Shown: positions 8,136 through 17,312 of the stretch, piece by piece
How positions within the stretch are numbered: position 1 is the first letter of the stretch
Layout: every line of letters starts with the position of its first letter
Made by a program: the position numbers and the translations under genes
Assembly (NCBI GenBank): GCA_035472475.1
Contig: DATIPA010000205.1
Coordinates: forward strand, 1-64,000
Length of the DNA stretch: 64,000 nt
DNA from: JAFAXD01 sp035472475
GTDB lineage: Bacteria; Pseudomonadota; Alphaproteobacteria; Rhizobiales; Xanthobacteraceae
Direction: 5' to 3'
The notes under the pieces: generated by a model
What the model saw: only the letters and a program-made list of their open reading frames with translations
What the model was told of the DNA's origin: nothing
Database searches by the model: none

Positions 8136-9512
8136 CTAGGCGAGTGGCTCGAGCGACCCGAGCATCGTCGGCAGATATTCCGCGACCGTCGGGTGGATGT
8201 GCATCGCGCGCTGCAAGGTCGTGTAGGGCGCCTTCGCATACATCAGATCGAGTACGTCCTGCATCACCTCGTCGGCGCTCAGTCCGAGCAGCGTGGCCCC
8301 CAGGATCTGCTTCGTCTCGCGATCGACCAGGATGCGCATGAAGCCTTGCGTCTCGCCGCGCTCGAACGCGCGGGAGACCCGTTCCATCGGCCAGTTCGCG
8401 ACCAGGGCCGGCAGCCCCCGCTTGCGCACCTCGGCTTGCGACAGGCCGGCGCGGCCGAGCGGAGGATCGATGTAGAGCGCATAGGCCATGATGCGGTCGC
8501 TCAGCCGACGCGGATCGTTGTCGAGCAGATTGGCGGCGACGATCTCGTAGTCGTTGTAGGACGTGTGCGTGAACGCGCCTTTGCCGTTGCAATCACCCAG
8601 CGCCCAGATGCCCGGAACGTGGCTGCGCAGCTGATCGTCGACGATGATGAAGCCGTGCGCGTCGAGCGCGACGCCGGCTTTGTCGAGACCAAGATCCTCG
8701 GTGTTCGGACGCCGCCCGATCGCGACCAGGAGATGCGTGCCTTCGACCTCGGCACGACCTTGCGGGGTCTCAATCGTGACCGCGATGCCGTTGTGGCGGC
8801 GGGCAACCGAAAGCGCCTTGGCGCCGAGCCGCAGTGCGATCTCCTCGCGCTCCAGAATCCTGGCAACCTCGGCTGAGACGTCCTCATCCTCGCGCGCGAT
8901 CAGGCGCGGCATCGCTTCGATCACGGTGACGGCGCTGCCAAACCGCCGGTACATCTGGGCGAACTCGAGGCCCACGTAACTGCCGCCGAGGATTACCAGG
9001 TGGGCGGGGAGGAAATCGACCGCCATCATCGAGACGTTGGTGAGGTAGGGAATCTGGTCGAGCCCGGGGATCGGCGGCACGGTCGGGCGCGCGCCGACGT
9101 TGATGAAGATCTTGTTGGCGGTCAGGCTCTCGCCGTTGACCGCGACTTCCTTCGGTCCGGTGAAGCGCCCCTGCCCCCAGAAAATCGTGCAGCCGCGCAT
9201 GCCGCGCAGCCAGTTTTCGACCCCGGTGCGCGTACGCCCAACGACGGCGTCCTTGCGCGCCTTCACCGCCTTCATATCGACCGCGATCGGCCCGGGGACG
9301 CGGACGCCGTACTCGCCGGCGCGGCGCGCCATGTGCGCAACCTGCGCGCTCGCAACCAGCGTCTTGGTCGGCGTGCAGCCGTCGTTCACGCAAGTCCCGC
9401 CGAAATGCTCACGCTCGATGAAGCCGACGCTCATGCCGGCGCCGGTCAACCGCGAGGTCAATGTCGGACCGGCCTGGCCGCTGCCAATCACAATGGCGTC
9501 GAAGTGGGGCAT
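8136..9512 (-). CDS. FAD-dependent pyridine-nucleotide-disulfide oxidoreductase
   Basis: 458 residues. The FAD Rossmann motif is GSGQAGPTLTSRLTGAG, the redox disulfide is GGTCVNDGCTPTKT (C41, C46), the NAD(P) site is GGSYVGLEFAQMY, and ATG-type FAD contact ALGDCNGKGAFTH follows. The C-terminal interface has HIHPTVAEYLP with the catalytic His. It resembles mercuric-reductase-like and RclA-like flavoproteins, but has neither an N-terminal metal-binding domain nor the C-terminal cysteine pair of MerA, so mercury reduction is unlikely. It sits between coxC and DUF983, splitting the usual oxidase cluster, behind a terminator. Confidence 0.9.
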   Translation of the reverse strand: MPHFDAIVIGSGQAGPTLTSRLTGAGMSVGFIEREHFGGTCVNDGCTPTKTLVASAQVAHMARRAGEYGVRVPGPIAVDMKAVKARKDAVVGRTRTGVENWLRGMRGCTIFWGQGRFTGPKEVAVNGESLTANKIFINVGARPTVPPIPGLDQIPYLTNVSMMAVDFLPAHLVILGGSYVGLEFAQMYRRFGSAVTVIEAMPRLIAREDEDVSAEVARILEREEIALRLGAKALSVARRHNGIAVTIETPQGRAEVEGTHLLVAIGRRPNTEDLGLDKAGVALDAHGFIIVDDQLRSHVPGIWALGDCNGKGAFTHTSYNDYEIVAANLLDNDPRRLSDRIMAYALYIDPPLGRAGLSQAEVRKRGLPALVANWPMERVSRAFERGETQGFMRILVDRETKQILGATLLGLSADEVMQDVLDLMYAKAPYTTLQRAMHIHPTVAEYLPTMLGSLEPLA

Positions 9513-9606
9513 GGCGTTGCTCTCCGTTGCGCAGCCGGGGCGAGGCTAACACACGCGCGTCAAAGCGCCGAACCGGACCGATCGCAAGCACACGAGCAAA
9601 CAACAA

Positions 9607-9625
9607 GGGCGGCCCGCAGCCGCCC
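9607..9625 (-). terminator. Terminator after coxC
   Basis: A perfect 7-bp stem GGGCGGC/GCCGCCC with a 5-base loop, followed on the minus strand by the T-rich tract TTGTTGTTTGCTCG. It lies 25 bases after the coxC stop, so the cox operon probably ends here and the flavoprotein gene beyond is a separate unit. Confidence 0.65.
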
Positions 9626-9649
9626 TCGTCCGTTTCGTTGGTCGGCGCG

Positions 9650-10525
9650 CTACCCGCCGTGCGCGCCCGGAATCGGCGGGCCGGCGCCCCAGACATAAAT
9701 GCAGGCGAACAGAAACAGCCAGACGACGTCGACGAAGTGCCAGTACCAGGCGGCGAACTCGAGGCCGAGATGCTGGGTCGGCGAGAACTGCCCGGCCAGC
9801 GCGCGCCCGAGGCAGACGATCAGGAAGATCGACCCGATGATGACATGTGCGCCGTGGAAGCCGGTCGCCATGAAGAAAGTCGCCCCGTAGATATTGCCGC
9901 CGTAGCTGAAGGCTGCGTGGTGGTATTCGAACGCCTGCACGGCGGTGAACGACAGGCCCAGAATGATGGTGCAGATCAGCCCCCACTTGAGTCCTTGGCG
10001 GTCGTTCTCCAGGAGCGCGTGGTGCGCCCAGGTGACGGTCGTGCCGGACGTCAGCAGGATCAGCGTGTTGAACAGCGGCAAATGCCAGGGATCAAAAGTC
10101 TGGATGCCCTTCGGGGGCCAGACCTCGCCGATGAACTCGCCGCGCACAACCTGCACGATCTCGTTCGGAAACAGCGCGGTGTTGAAATAGGCCCAGAACC
10201 AGGCGACGAAGAACATCACCTCGGAGGCGATGAACAGGATCATGCCGTAGCGGTGCGAGATCTGCACCACCTGGGTGTGAAAGTGCCGGTACTCGGCTTC
10301 GATGATGACCTCGCGCCACCATCCGACCATGGTGTAGGCGACGCCGATCGCGCCGGCGCCGAACACCAGCGGCGCTGCGGCGAAGATGTGGTGCATCCAC
10401 GAGATCAGCCCGACCGCGAGCACGAGCGCCGAGACCGCGCCGACGATCGGCCAAGGGCTCGGGTCCACCAGATGATAGTCGTGCTGTTTCGCGTGCGCGT
10501 CGGCCATGCCCGTCTCCGTTCTCAA
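9650..10525 (-). CDS. coxC: Cytochrome c oxidase subunit III
   Basis: 291 residues, seven hydrophobic helices. It starts with the family's ADAHAKQHDYHLVDPSPWP block and has the conserved GFHGAHVIIG and AWYWHFVDVVWLFLF signatures, including the glutamate-containing segment FIASEVMFF. Subunit III stabilises the aa3-type oxidase and its proton uptake. Start ATG at 10525, 32 bases after the ctaG stop; terminator follows the gene. Confidence 0.97.
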   Translation of the reverse strand: MRTETGMADAHAKQHDYHLVDPSPWPIVGAVSALVLAVGLISWMHHIFAAAPLVFGAGAIGVAYTMVGWWREVIIEAEYRHFHTQVVQISHRYGMILFIASEVMFFVAWFWAYFNTALFPNEIVQVVRGEFIGEVWPPKGIQTFDPWHLPLFNTLILLTSGTTVTWAHHALLENDRQGLKWGLICTIILGLSFTAVQAFEYHHAAFSYGGNIYGATFFMATGFHGAHVIIGSIFLIVCLGRALAGQFSPTQHLGLEFAAWYWHFVDVVWLFLFACIYVWGAGPPIPGAHGG

Positions 10526-10557
10526 CTCGCCTTGAGCGTATCCTTGCGGGACACGCT

Positions 10558-11136
10558 TTAACTCCGCCCCGATACGGGGGTCTGCGCGACGCCGCCCTGC
10601 GGCTCGCGTATTGGATAGAAAGTGTATGACAGCGTGATGGTGCCGAGGCTGTCCTGCTCGGCATCCTTGGCGAGCGCGGGATCGACGTAGAACACCACCG
10701 TCATGTCCTGCTTCTCGCCGGCCTTAAGCCGTTGCTCGGTGAAGCAGAAGCAGTTGATCTTCTGGAAATAGGCGCCAATCGTCAGCGGCGTGACGTTGTA
10801 GCCAGCGATCCCGGCGGTATCGCGGGCCGACAGGTTGGTGACGTGATAGATGACGGTTGCGACTTCGCCGAGCTTGAGGTCGATTGCGGTCACCTCGGGC
10901 TCGAAGCGCCACGGCAGGCCGGAGGCGACGTTGACGTCGAAGCGCACGGTGATTTTGCGATCGAGCTGATACCCGGGCGCGGCAGTCGCGACCTGGGTGG
11001 TGCCGGCGAAGCCGGTCGTGCGGCAGAACCAGTTGTAGAGCGGCACGGCCGCATACGAGAGCGCCACCATCGCGCCGACGACCGCACCGCAGGCGGCGGC
11101 GACTATCAGATTACGATCGCGGGCGGTTGGTTTCAT
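10558..11136 (-). CDS. ctaG: Cytochrome c oxidase assembly protein CtaG/Cox11
   Basis: 192 residues. One N-terminal membrane helix (LIVAAACGAVVGAMVALSYA) anchors a periplasmic domain with the copper-binding motif CFCF in FQKINCFCFTEQ, which delivers Cu(B) to oxidase subunit I. The ATG overlaps the stop of the small coxF gene in an ATGA, so the two are translationally coupled. Length and position between coxF and coxC are typical. Confidence 0.97.
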   Translation of the reverse strand: MKPTARDRNLIVAAACGAVVGAMVALSYAAVPLYNWFCRTTGFAGTTQVATAAPGYQLDRKITVRFDVNVASGLPWRFEPEVTAIDLKLGEVATVIYHVTNLSARDTAGIAGYNVTPLTIGAYFQKINCFCFTEQRLKAGEKQDMTVVFYVDPALAKDAEQDSLGTITLSYTFYPIREPQGGVAQTPVSGRS

Positions 11137-11315
11137 AGCGGTCGCGTCAGCACGTTTGGACCGAGCCGGACGATGGTGATGGCATAGAACAGCAGCACCA
11201 GCGCCCCGAGCACGAGTGCAATTGCGATCGAGCGCGCGCGTCGGCGACGCTTTTGCTCCTCGGTGAGGACGATGCCGCCCTTATCGCCCTGGTCGCCATC
11301 ACGCCTATCGCCCAT
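11133..11315 (-). CDS. Small CoxF-like membrane protein
   Basis: 60 residues: a charged N-terminal half (EEQKRRRRARS) and one membrane helix (IAIALVLGALVLLFYAITIV) with a C-terminal TRPL tail. Short single-helix proteins of this kind lie between ctaB and ctaG in most alphaproteobacterial oxidase operons and are called CoxF or conserved hypothetical. The role is unknown but probably in oxidase assembly. Overlap with ctaG by ATGA. Confidence 0.85.
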   Translation of the reverse strand: MGDRRDGDQGDKGGIVLTEEQKRRRRARSIAIALVLGALVLLFYAITIVRLGPNVLTRPL

Positions 11316-11330
11316 GCCATCTCGCAGAGC

Positions 11331-12287
11331 TCATCCGACTGCCTGCGCGCCGGCCGCCAACGAACCGAACAGCGCATGATCAATGAGCAGCACGGCAAAC
11401 AAAACGAACAGATAGAGGATCGAATAGCCGAACAAGGCCTTGGCCTCCCGACCGCCGCCAGTAACGCGCCACGCCAGCACCAGCAGCGCGGCGCCCGCGC
11501 CCGCCGCGGTTGCGCCGTAGAGCGGGCCGGCCGATCCGATCAGCCAGGGCGCGATTGCGACCGGCAGCAGCGCGATTGCGTAGAGCCGGATCTGGCGCAC
11601 GGTCTCCCGCGTGCCCGCCACCACCGGCAGCATCGGCACGCCGGCGCGCTCGTAGTCGCCGGCGCGGCACAGCGCCAGCGCCCAGAAGTGCGGCGGAGTC
11701 CAAAGGAAAATGATCAGGAACAGGAATACTGCTTCGAGCCCAGTTCCGCCGGTCGCGGCCGCCCAGCCGATCATGGGCGGGAACGCCCCCGCGGCGCCGC
11801 CGATGACGATGTTCTGCGGCGTGCGGCGCTTGAGCCACATTGTGTAGATCACTGCGTAGAAGAAGATCGTGAACGCGAGCAGGCCAGCTGCGATCCAGTT
11901 AGCCACCAGCCCGAGCACCACCACCGATCCGAACGCGAGCGTGATTCCGAAGCCGAGCGCCTCGCCGCGGGTGACCCGCCCTGCGGGAATCGGACGCCGC
12001 GCGGTGCGCGCCATCAGCGCGTCGATATCGGCGTCGTACCACATGTTGAGCGCGCCGGCGGCGCCGGCGCCGACCGCGATGCAGATCAGCGCACCGACGC
12101 CGAGCACGGGATGCAGATGACCGGGAGCGACCAGAAGCCCGACGAACGCGGTGAACACCACGAGCGACATCACGCGCGGCTTCATCAAGGCGATGAAATC
12201 ATCGACGCCCGCGAGGGAAGGCTCGAGGTGCGCGCTGTCCGCGACCGCGTGCGACGGCAAACCGACGCCTGGGCTCATCAACGACAT
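11331..12287 (-). CDS. ctaB: Protohaem IX farnesyltransferase (haem O synthase)
   Basis: 318 residues, polytopic UbiA-family prenyltransferase that makes haem O from haem B, on the way to haem A for the oxidase. The first Asp-rich motif is NMWYDADIDALMART and the second region is YTMWLKRRTPQNIVIGGAAGAFPP. About eight or nine hydrophobic helices. It lies between coxA and coxF, as usual. Confidence 0.96.
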   Translation of the reverse strand: MSLMSPGVGLPSHAVADSAHLEPSLAGVDDFIALMKPRVMSLVVFTAFVGLLVAPGHLHPVLGVGALICIAVGAGAAGALNMWYDADIDALMARTARRPIPAGRVTRGEALGFGITLAFGSVVVLGLVANWIAAGLLAFTIFFYAVIYTMWLKRRTPQNIVIGGAAGAFPPMIGWAAATGGTGLEAVFLFLIIFLWTPPHFWALALCRAGDYERAGVPMLPVVAGTRETVRQIRLYAIALLPVAIAPWLIGSAGPLYGATAAGAGAALLVLAWRVTGGGREAKALFGYSILYLFVLFAVLLIDHALFGSLAAGAQAVG

Positions 12288-12361
12288 CGGTCAACTACCT
12301 TGAACTTTAGGTCAGCGCGCCGCAACGGACCGCGCTCCTCTCCAATGCGCCATGGCGCGCG

Positions 12362-13969
12362 TCACCGGATGCGCGGCAGGACTTCGTACTGATGGAACGG
12401 CGGCGGTGACGAGAGCGTCCATTCCAGTGTGGTCGCGCCCGGTCCCCACGGATTGTTGGCCGCGTGCCGCTTCCTGATGTAGGCCTCCACTAGCCCCCAC
12501 AGGAAGATCAGGACGCCGACGCCCGAGATGTAGGAGCCGATCGACGACACCAGGTTCCAGCCGGCGAACGCGTCGGGATAGTCGACGTAGCGGCGCGGCA
12601 TGCCGGCGAGCCCGAGGAAGTGTTGCGGGAAGAAGATCAGGTTGACGCCGATGAATGTCACCCAGAAATGCGTCTTGCCGATCCACTCGTTGTACATGTA
12701 GCCGGTCATCTTCGGGAACCAGTAGTACCAGCCCGCGAAAATCGTAAACACGGCGCCGAGCGACAGCACGTAATGGAAGTGCGCGACGACATAGTAGGTG
12801 TCCTGCAGCACGCGATCGACGCCGGCATTCGCCAGCACGACGCCGGTGACGCCGCCGACCGTGAACAGGAAGATGAACCCCACCGCCCAGAGCATCGGCG
12901 TCTTGAAGTCGATCGAGCCGCCCCACATGGTCGCGATCCAAGAGAAGATCTTGATTCCGGTCGGCACCGCGATCACCATCGTCGCGAACACGAAATAGGC
13001 CTGCGTCGCCGTTGAGAGGCCGACCGTGTACATGTGATGGGCCCACACCACGAAGCCGATCACGCCGATCGCCACCATGGCGTAGGCCATGCCGAGATAA
13101 CCGAACACCGGCTTGCGCGAGAACGTCGCCACGATCTGGCTGACCATTCCGAACCCGGGCAGAATCAGGATGTAGACCTCGGGATGGCCGAAGAACCAGA
13201 ATAGGTGCTGGAACAGCACCGGGTCGCCGCCGCCGCTGGCCGTGAAGAAAGTGGTGCCGAAGTTGCGGTCGGTCAGCAGCATGGTGATCGCGCCAGCCAA
13301 CACCGGCAACGCGAGCAGCAACAGGAACGTCGTGACCAGGATCGACCACACGAACAGCGGCATCTTGTGCAGCGTCATGCCGGGCGCGCGCATGTTGAAA
13401 ATGGTGGTGATGAAGTTGATCGAGCTCAGGATCGACGACGCGCCGGCAAGATGCAGCGACAGGATCGCGAAATCGACCGCCGGGCCGGGATGGCCCGAGG
13501 TCGATAGCGGCGCATAAAGCGTCCAGCCCCCGCCCACGCCATTGCCGCCCGGCTCGCCTTCGAAGAACATTGACGACAACAGCAGCGTGAACGACGCCGG
13601 CAGTAGCCAGAACGAAACGTTGTTGAGGCGGGGGAACGCCATGTCGGGCGCCCCGATCATCAGCGGCACGATCCAGTTGCCGAAGCCGCCGATCATCGCC
13701 GGCATCACCATGAAGAAGATCATGATCAGGCCGTGCGCCGTGACGAACACATTGTAGATGTGATGGTCGAAGAGCTGAATTCCCGGTTCCATCAACTCGA
13801 AGCGGATCGCAATCGACATCGCGCCGCCGATCAGGCCGGCAAAGATCGCGAACACCAGGTACATGCTCCCGATGTCTTTGTGGTTCGTGGAATAGACGAA
13901 CCGGCGCCATCCGTGCGGAAGGGCGTGCTCGTCATGTCCGTTGTGCGCTACCGCTGTGTCCATTGTCAC
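12362..13969 (-). CDS. coxA: Cytochrome c oxidase subunit I (aa3 type)
   Basis: 535 residues, the catalytic subunit holding haem a and the haem a3-CuB centre, in the inner membrane. Key metal-ligand stretches are visible: HGLIMIFFMVMPA (haem a His), WFFGHPEVYILILPGFG (CuB His and the Tyr cross-link), VWAHHMYTVGL (CuB His pair) and HFHYVLSLG (haem ligands). It starts with the family's NGHDEHALPHGWRRFVYSTNHKDIG block. Upstream is coxB (45 bases), downstream ctaB. Confidence 0.98.
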   Translation of the reverse strand: MTMDTAVAHNGHDEHALPHGWRRFVYSTNHKDIGSMYLVFAIFAGLIGGAMSIAIRFELMEPGIQLFDHHIYNVFVTAHGLIMIFFMVMPAMIGGFGNWIVPLMIGAPDMAFPRLNNVSFWLLPASFTLLLSSMFFEGEPGGNGVGGGWTLYAPLSTSGHPGPAVDFAILSLHLAGASSILSSINFITTIFNMRAPGMTLHKMPLFVWSILVTTFLLLLALPVLAGAITMLLTDRNFGTTFFTASGGGDPVLFQHLFWFFGHPEVYILILPGFGMVSQIVATFSRKPVFGYLGMAYAMVAIGVIGFVVWAHHMYTVGLSTATQAYFVFATMVIAVPTGIKIFSWIATMWGGSIDFKTPMLWAVGFIFLFTVGGVTGVVLANAGVDRVLQDTYYVVAHFHYVLSLGAVFTIFAGWYYWFPKMTGYMYNEWIGKTHFWVTFIGVNLIFFPQHFLGLAGMPRRYVDYPDAFAGWNLVSSIGSYISGVGVLIFLWGLVEAYIRKRHAANNPWGPGATTLEWTLSSPPPFHQYEVLPRIR

Positions 13970-14014
13970 AAGTCCTTCAGATTACCGCTGTCCGCACCCG
14001 GCCCTTGGCGGCGG

Positions 14015-14848
14015 TCACTGCCCGGTCGCCGCGATCCGGGTCGTGGTCGGAACCGCGGCATATTTCTTCTTGGCGTCCGCCAGCCAATCGTTGAATTGCT
14101 GCTCGCTCACGACGCGGACCGCGATCGGCATGAAGGCATGGTCGCGACCGCACAGCTCTGAGCATTGGCCGTAGTAGACGCCTTCGCGCGTCGCCCTGAA
14201 CCAGGTCTCGTTGAGCCGGCCCGGGACCGAGTCGATCTTGATGCCGAACGAGGGCACCGCGAACGAATGAATGACGTCGGCGCCGATCGTCTGCACCCGC
14301 ACATTCTTGTTCACCGGCACCACCAGCTCGTTGTCGACGGTGAGCAGACGGGGTTGGCCGGGCTTGAGTTTGTCGTCCGGCACCAGGATCGAGTTGAATT
14401 CGAAGTTGCCGTTGTCGGGATAGGTATAGCTCCAGAACCACTGGTTGCCGGTCGCCTTGATGGTGAGATCAGCGGGCGGGAGGTCGAGCTGTTTGAACAG
14501 GAGCTTGAACGAGGGAACGGCGATGACAATCAGGATTACTACCGGGACCACCGTCCAGGCGACTTCGATCAGCGTGTTGTGCGTGGTTCGCGACGGGGTC
14601 GGATTGCGGCCCGCATTGAACCGGATCATGACCACGATCAGCAGCGCAAGCACGAACGCCGCGATGGCGGTAGTGATTCCGAGCAGCAGGTAGTCGTGGA
14701 ACCAGACGATATCTTCCATCACCGGCGAGGCGGCGTCCTGAAGGCCGAGTTGCCAGTCGACCGGGTGGCCGAATGCAGCCCAGGCCGACCCGCCGCCAAC
14801 GCCGAGCGCGGAGATCAAGGCCGCAGCGAAAAGTCCGATAGCTTGCAC
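14015..14848 (-). CDS. coxB: Cytochrome c oxidase subunit II
   Basis: 277 residues. A signal peptide (VQAIGLFAAALISALGVGGGSAWA) is followed by two membrane helices and a periplasmic cupredoxin domain. The CuA site is visible as CSELCGRDHAFMPI, with the aromatic electron-entry patch NQWFWSYTYPD. I chose the GTG at 14848: GAAGGAG lies 8 bases upstream and the signal peptide starts there. The frame is open to 14905 but without signal. First gene of the oxidase operon. Confidence 0.97.
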   Translation of the reverse strand: MQAIGLFAAALISALGVGGGSAWAAFGHPVDWQLGLQDAASPVMEDIVWFHDYLLLGITTAIAAFVLALLIVVMIRFNAGRNPTPSRTTHNTLIEVAWTVVPVVILIVIAVPSFKLLFKQLDLPPADLTIKATGNQWFWSYTYPDNGNFEFNSILVPDDKLKPGQPRLLTVDNELVVPVNKNVRVQTIGADVIHSFAVPSFGIKIDSVPGRLNETWFRATREGVYYGQCSELCGRDHAFMPIAVRVVSEQQFNDWLADAKKKYAAVPTTTRIAATGQ

Positions 14849-15238
14849 GTCATTTGCTCCTTCGGCGGGTGACGGCTGTGCGTTTGGTCCGCAGGGAGGA
14901 TGCACCCGTGACGCCCTGCCGCGTCAGCTCGCCACGCCGTTCCTCGGAAGCGGCGCGGCTTCTCAAAACCACAATTCCGCCGCGCTCGCAATGTGGCCGA
15001 ACTGCCCCCGGTATGCGACAAACGGCGGCGAGCCTGCAAGGCCAGTTCTGGCGGTTTTATCGGGCCAATCGGCGGCTTGACACGGCGGTTACGCGATGTA
15101 GGCAGTGCGGTGCCGAGCCAAATGGATGCGATTCGGGGGTCGGGCTCGTCGCCATGGGAAGCTATGCACGGTTGGGGGGCGCTCCGCGGTCGCAAGCACT
15201 CTTGATCGAGCGCAATTCTTGATCGAAAGGACCTGCCG
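14849..15238. other. Intergenic region between divergent coxB and the IalB-like gene
   Basis: About 390 bases without a convincing gene. Short frames on both strands lack a ribosome site and protein-like composition. It must hold the coxB promoter on the minus strand and that of the IalB gene on the plus strand. A perfect TTGACA at 15077-15082 is the only clear promoter element I can see. Confidence 0.6.
15077..15104 (+). promoter_or_regulatory. Candidate promoter of the IalB-like gene
   Basis: A perfect -35 TTGACA (15077-15082) is followed after 16 bases by TAGGCA (15099-15104), a weak -10. The gene starts 135 bases further on. Confidence 0.3.
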
Positions 15239-15763
15239 ATGAACGGGCCAACTCGGTTTTTCGTGGTCCCTGCGGCAACGACGGCTGCGCTCGCCCTTGC
15301 ACTGCTCGGGGCGGCTCTGGCTCCCGCGGCGGCGCAAGGTGTCGTGCGCTCCGTCCATGACGATTGGCAAATTCGCTGTGAGACACCGCCCGGTGCGCAG
15401 GCCGAACAGTGCGCCCTGTTTCAGAGCGTCGTCGCCGAGGATCGGGCCAATGTCGGCATCACGGTGCTGGTTCTCAAAACCGCCGATCAAAAATCGCGCT
15501 TGATGCGCATCCAGGCTCCGCTTGGGGTGCTGTTGCCCGCAGGCTTGGGGCTCAAGGTCGATCAGGTCGACGTCGGGCGCGCCGGCTTTGTGCGCTGTCT
15601 TCCGAAGGGCTGCTATGCGGAAGTCGTCATGGACGACGAGCTCATCAAAAAGCTGCGCTCCGGTACCACCGCCACGTTCTTCATTTTCCAGACGCCCGAA
15701 GAGGGCATCGGCTTTCCCATGAGCCTCAAGGGCTTCGGACCCGGCTACGACAAACTGCCGTGA
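15239..15763 (+). CDS. Invasion-associated locus B (IalB) family protein
   Basis: 174 residues, exported. A signal peptide ends near AAPAAAQG and is followed by the IalB domain (residues ~38-170): DDWQIRCETPPGAQAEQCALFQS, MRIQAPLGVLLPAGLGLKVD, and RCLPKGCYAEVVMDDELIKKL, with paired cysteines suited to disulfides. IalB was named from Bartonella, but such proteins are common in non-pathogenic rhizobia and their role in the periplasm is unclear. Start ATG with GAAAGGA 8 bases upstream. Confidence 0.88.
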   Translation: MNGPTRFFVVPAATTAALALALLGAALAPAAAQGVVRSVHDDWQIRCETPPGAQAEQCALFQSVVAEDRANVGITVLVLKTADQKSRLMRIQAPLGVLLPAGLGLKVDQVDVGRAGFVRCLPKGCYAEVVMDDELIKKLRSGTTATFFIFQTPEEGIGFPMSLKGFGPGYDKLP

Positions 15764-15819
15764 GTCGAGCGCGCCGCTGAGCACAGCGCAAGCCGGTTCC
15801 GGTTGCGCACATCCCATCC

Positions 15820-15848
15820 CTGACTTCCGACCCTGGCGCGCTTATATT
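15820..15848 (+). promoter_or_regulatory. Promoter of tldD
   Basis: -35 CTGACT (15820-15825), 17-base spacer, -10 TATATT (15843-15848, five of six consensus bases). The start codon lies 29 bases after the -10, leaving a short leader of about 22 bases. Confidence 0.5.
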
Positions 15849-15876
15849 TGCGCCGAATCCAATCGGGACTGCCGTC

Positions 15877-17295
15877 ATGAACGCCACCACTTCGCTGCTC
15901 GACCGCGCCGGCCTCGACAAGACGAAGGTCTCCAAAATCGTCGCGCGCGGTCTCGACGGCGCCGACGACGGCGAACTCTTCCTGGAGTACCGGCAGTCCG
16001 AGATGCTGCTGTTCGACAACGGCCGCCTCAAGCAAGCCACGTACGACACGTCCCAGGGCTTTGGTTTGCGCGCGGTCAAGGATGAGGCGGTTGGCTACGC
16101 GCATGCGACCGACGTCTCGGAGGCAGCACTTACCCGCGCGGCCGATGCGGTGCGCGCCGTCAAGGGCGGTTATTCGGGTGAACTTGCCGAGGCTCCGGCG
16201 CGCACCAATGTCCGCCTTTACACGGACGACAACCCGCTTGCGGCCCCCGGCTTTGACGCCAAGGTCAAGCTTCTTCAGGACATCGACGCTTACGCGCGCG
16301 GCAAGGACGAACGCGTGCGACAAGTCTCGGCGAGCGTTGCGGCGTCCTGGCAGATCGTGGAAATCCTGCGGCCGGACGGTCAGATCTACCGCGATATCCG
16401 GCCGTTGGTGCGGGTGAACGTTTCGGTCGTGGTCGGTGACGGCGACCGCCAGGAAACCGGGAGCCAGGGCTACGGCGGGCGCGAGGGCTACGCGCGCTTC
16501 ATTGCCGCCGGTGCATGGCACGGCGCCGTCGACGATGCCGTGCGCCAGGCGCTGCTCAATCTCGAATCGGTCCCGGCGCCGGCCGGGGAAATGGATGTGG
16601 TGCTTGGCCCGGGCTGGCCCGGCGTGATGCTGCACGAAGCCGTCGGTCACGGCCTGGAAGGGGACTTCAACCGCAAGCAGACGTCAGCCTTCGCCGGCCT
16701 TATGGGCCACCAGGTCGCCTCCAGGGGAGTTACCGTCGTCGATGACGGCACCATCGGTGATCGCCGCGGCTCGCTCTCGATCGACGACGAAGGCACGCCG
16801 ACCAATCGCACGGTCCTGATCGAGGACGGAATTCTCGTGGGGTACATGCAGGATCGGCAAAACGCGCGACTGATGAACATGCGTCCGACCGGCAACGGGC
16901 GGCGCGAAAGCTACGGCCATGTGCCGATGCCGCGCATGACCAATACCTACATGCTGGCCGGCAGCCGCGAGCCGGGAGAAATCATCGCCTCCGTCAAGAA
17001 CGGCATCTACGCGGTCAACTTCGGCGGCGGCCAAGTCGACATCACGTCGGGCAAGTACGTCTTTCAGTGCACGGAGGCGTACCGGATTGAGCACGGTAAA
17101 ATCGGCGCGCCTCTCAAGGGGGCGATGCTGATCGGAAACGGGCCGACCGACCTCCACCGCATCAGCATGATCGGCAACGATCTGGCGCTCGACCAGGGCA
17201 TCGGCACCTGCGGCAAGAACGGCCAGGGCGTGCCGGTCGGGGTCGGGCAGCCGACGCTGCGTATGGACCGCATCACGGTCGGTGGGACGGGCTGA
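15877..17295 (+). CDS. tldD: TldD metalloprotease
   Basis: 472 residues, full length. TldD pairs with TldE (PmbA) as a heterodimeric zinc protease that trims unfolded peptides and matures some peptide antibiotics. The zinc motif HEAVGH is at about residues 252-257, followed by LEGDFNRKQTSAF as in the family. No pmbA lies next to it in this window, which is usual as the two are often unlinked. Confidence 0.95.
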   Translation: MNATTSLLDRAGLDKTKVSKIVARGLDGADDGELFLEYRQSEMLLFDNGRLKQATYDTSQGFGLRAVKDEAVGYAHATDVSEAALTRAADAVRAVKGGYSGELAEAPARTNVRLYTDDNPLAAPGFDAKVKLLQDIDAYARGKDERVRQVSASVAASWQIVEILRPDGQIYRDIRPLVRVNVSVVVGDGDRQETGSQGYGGREGYARFIAAGAWHGAVDDAVRQALLNLESVPAPAGEMDVVLGPGWPGVMLHEAVGHGLEGDFNRKQTSAFAGLMGHQVASRGVTVVDDGTIGDRRGSLSIDDEGTPTNRTVLIEDGILVGYMQDRQNARLMNMRPTGNGRRESYGHVPMPRMTNTYMLAGSREPGEIIASVKNGIYAVNFGGGQVDITSGKYVFQCTEAYRIEHGKIGAPLKGAMLIGNGPTDLHRISMIGNDLALDQGIGTCGKNGQGVPVGVGQPTLRMDRITVGGTG

Positions 17296-17312
17296 CAGAC
17301 GGTTTCGAGCGC

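Noticed and set aside
8136..9512. Mercuric reductase (merA)
   Set aside because: The protein lacks the N-terminal heavy-metal domain and the C-terminal cysteine pair, and no other mer genes lie near.
12312..13910. A 532-codon open frame on the minus strand in the second frame of coxA
   Set aside because: It is an Arg/Val/His-rich frame shadow of coxA in a high-GC genome, with no ribosome site or family match.
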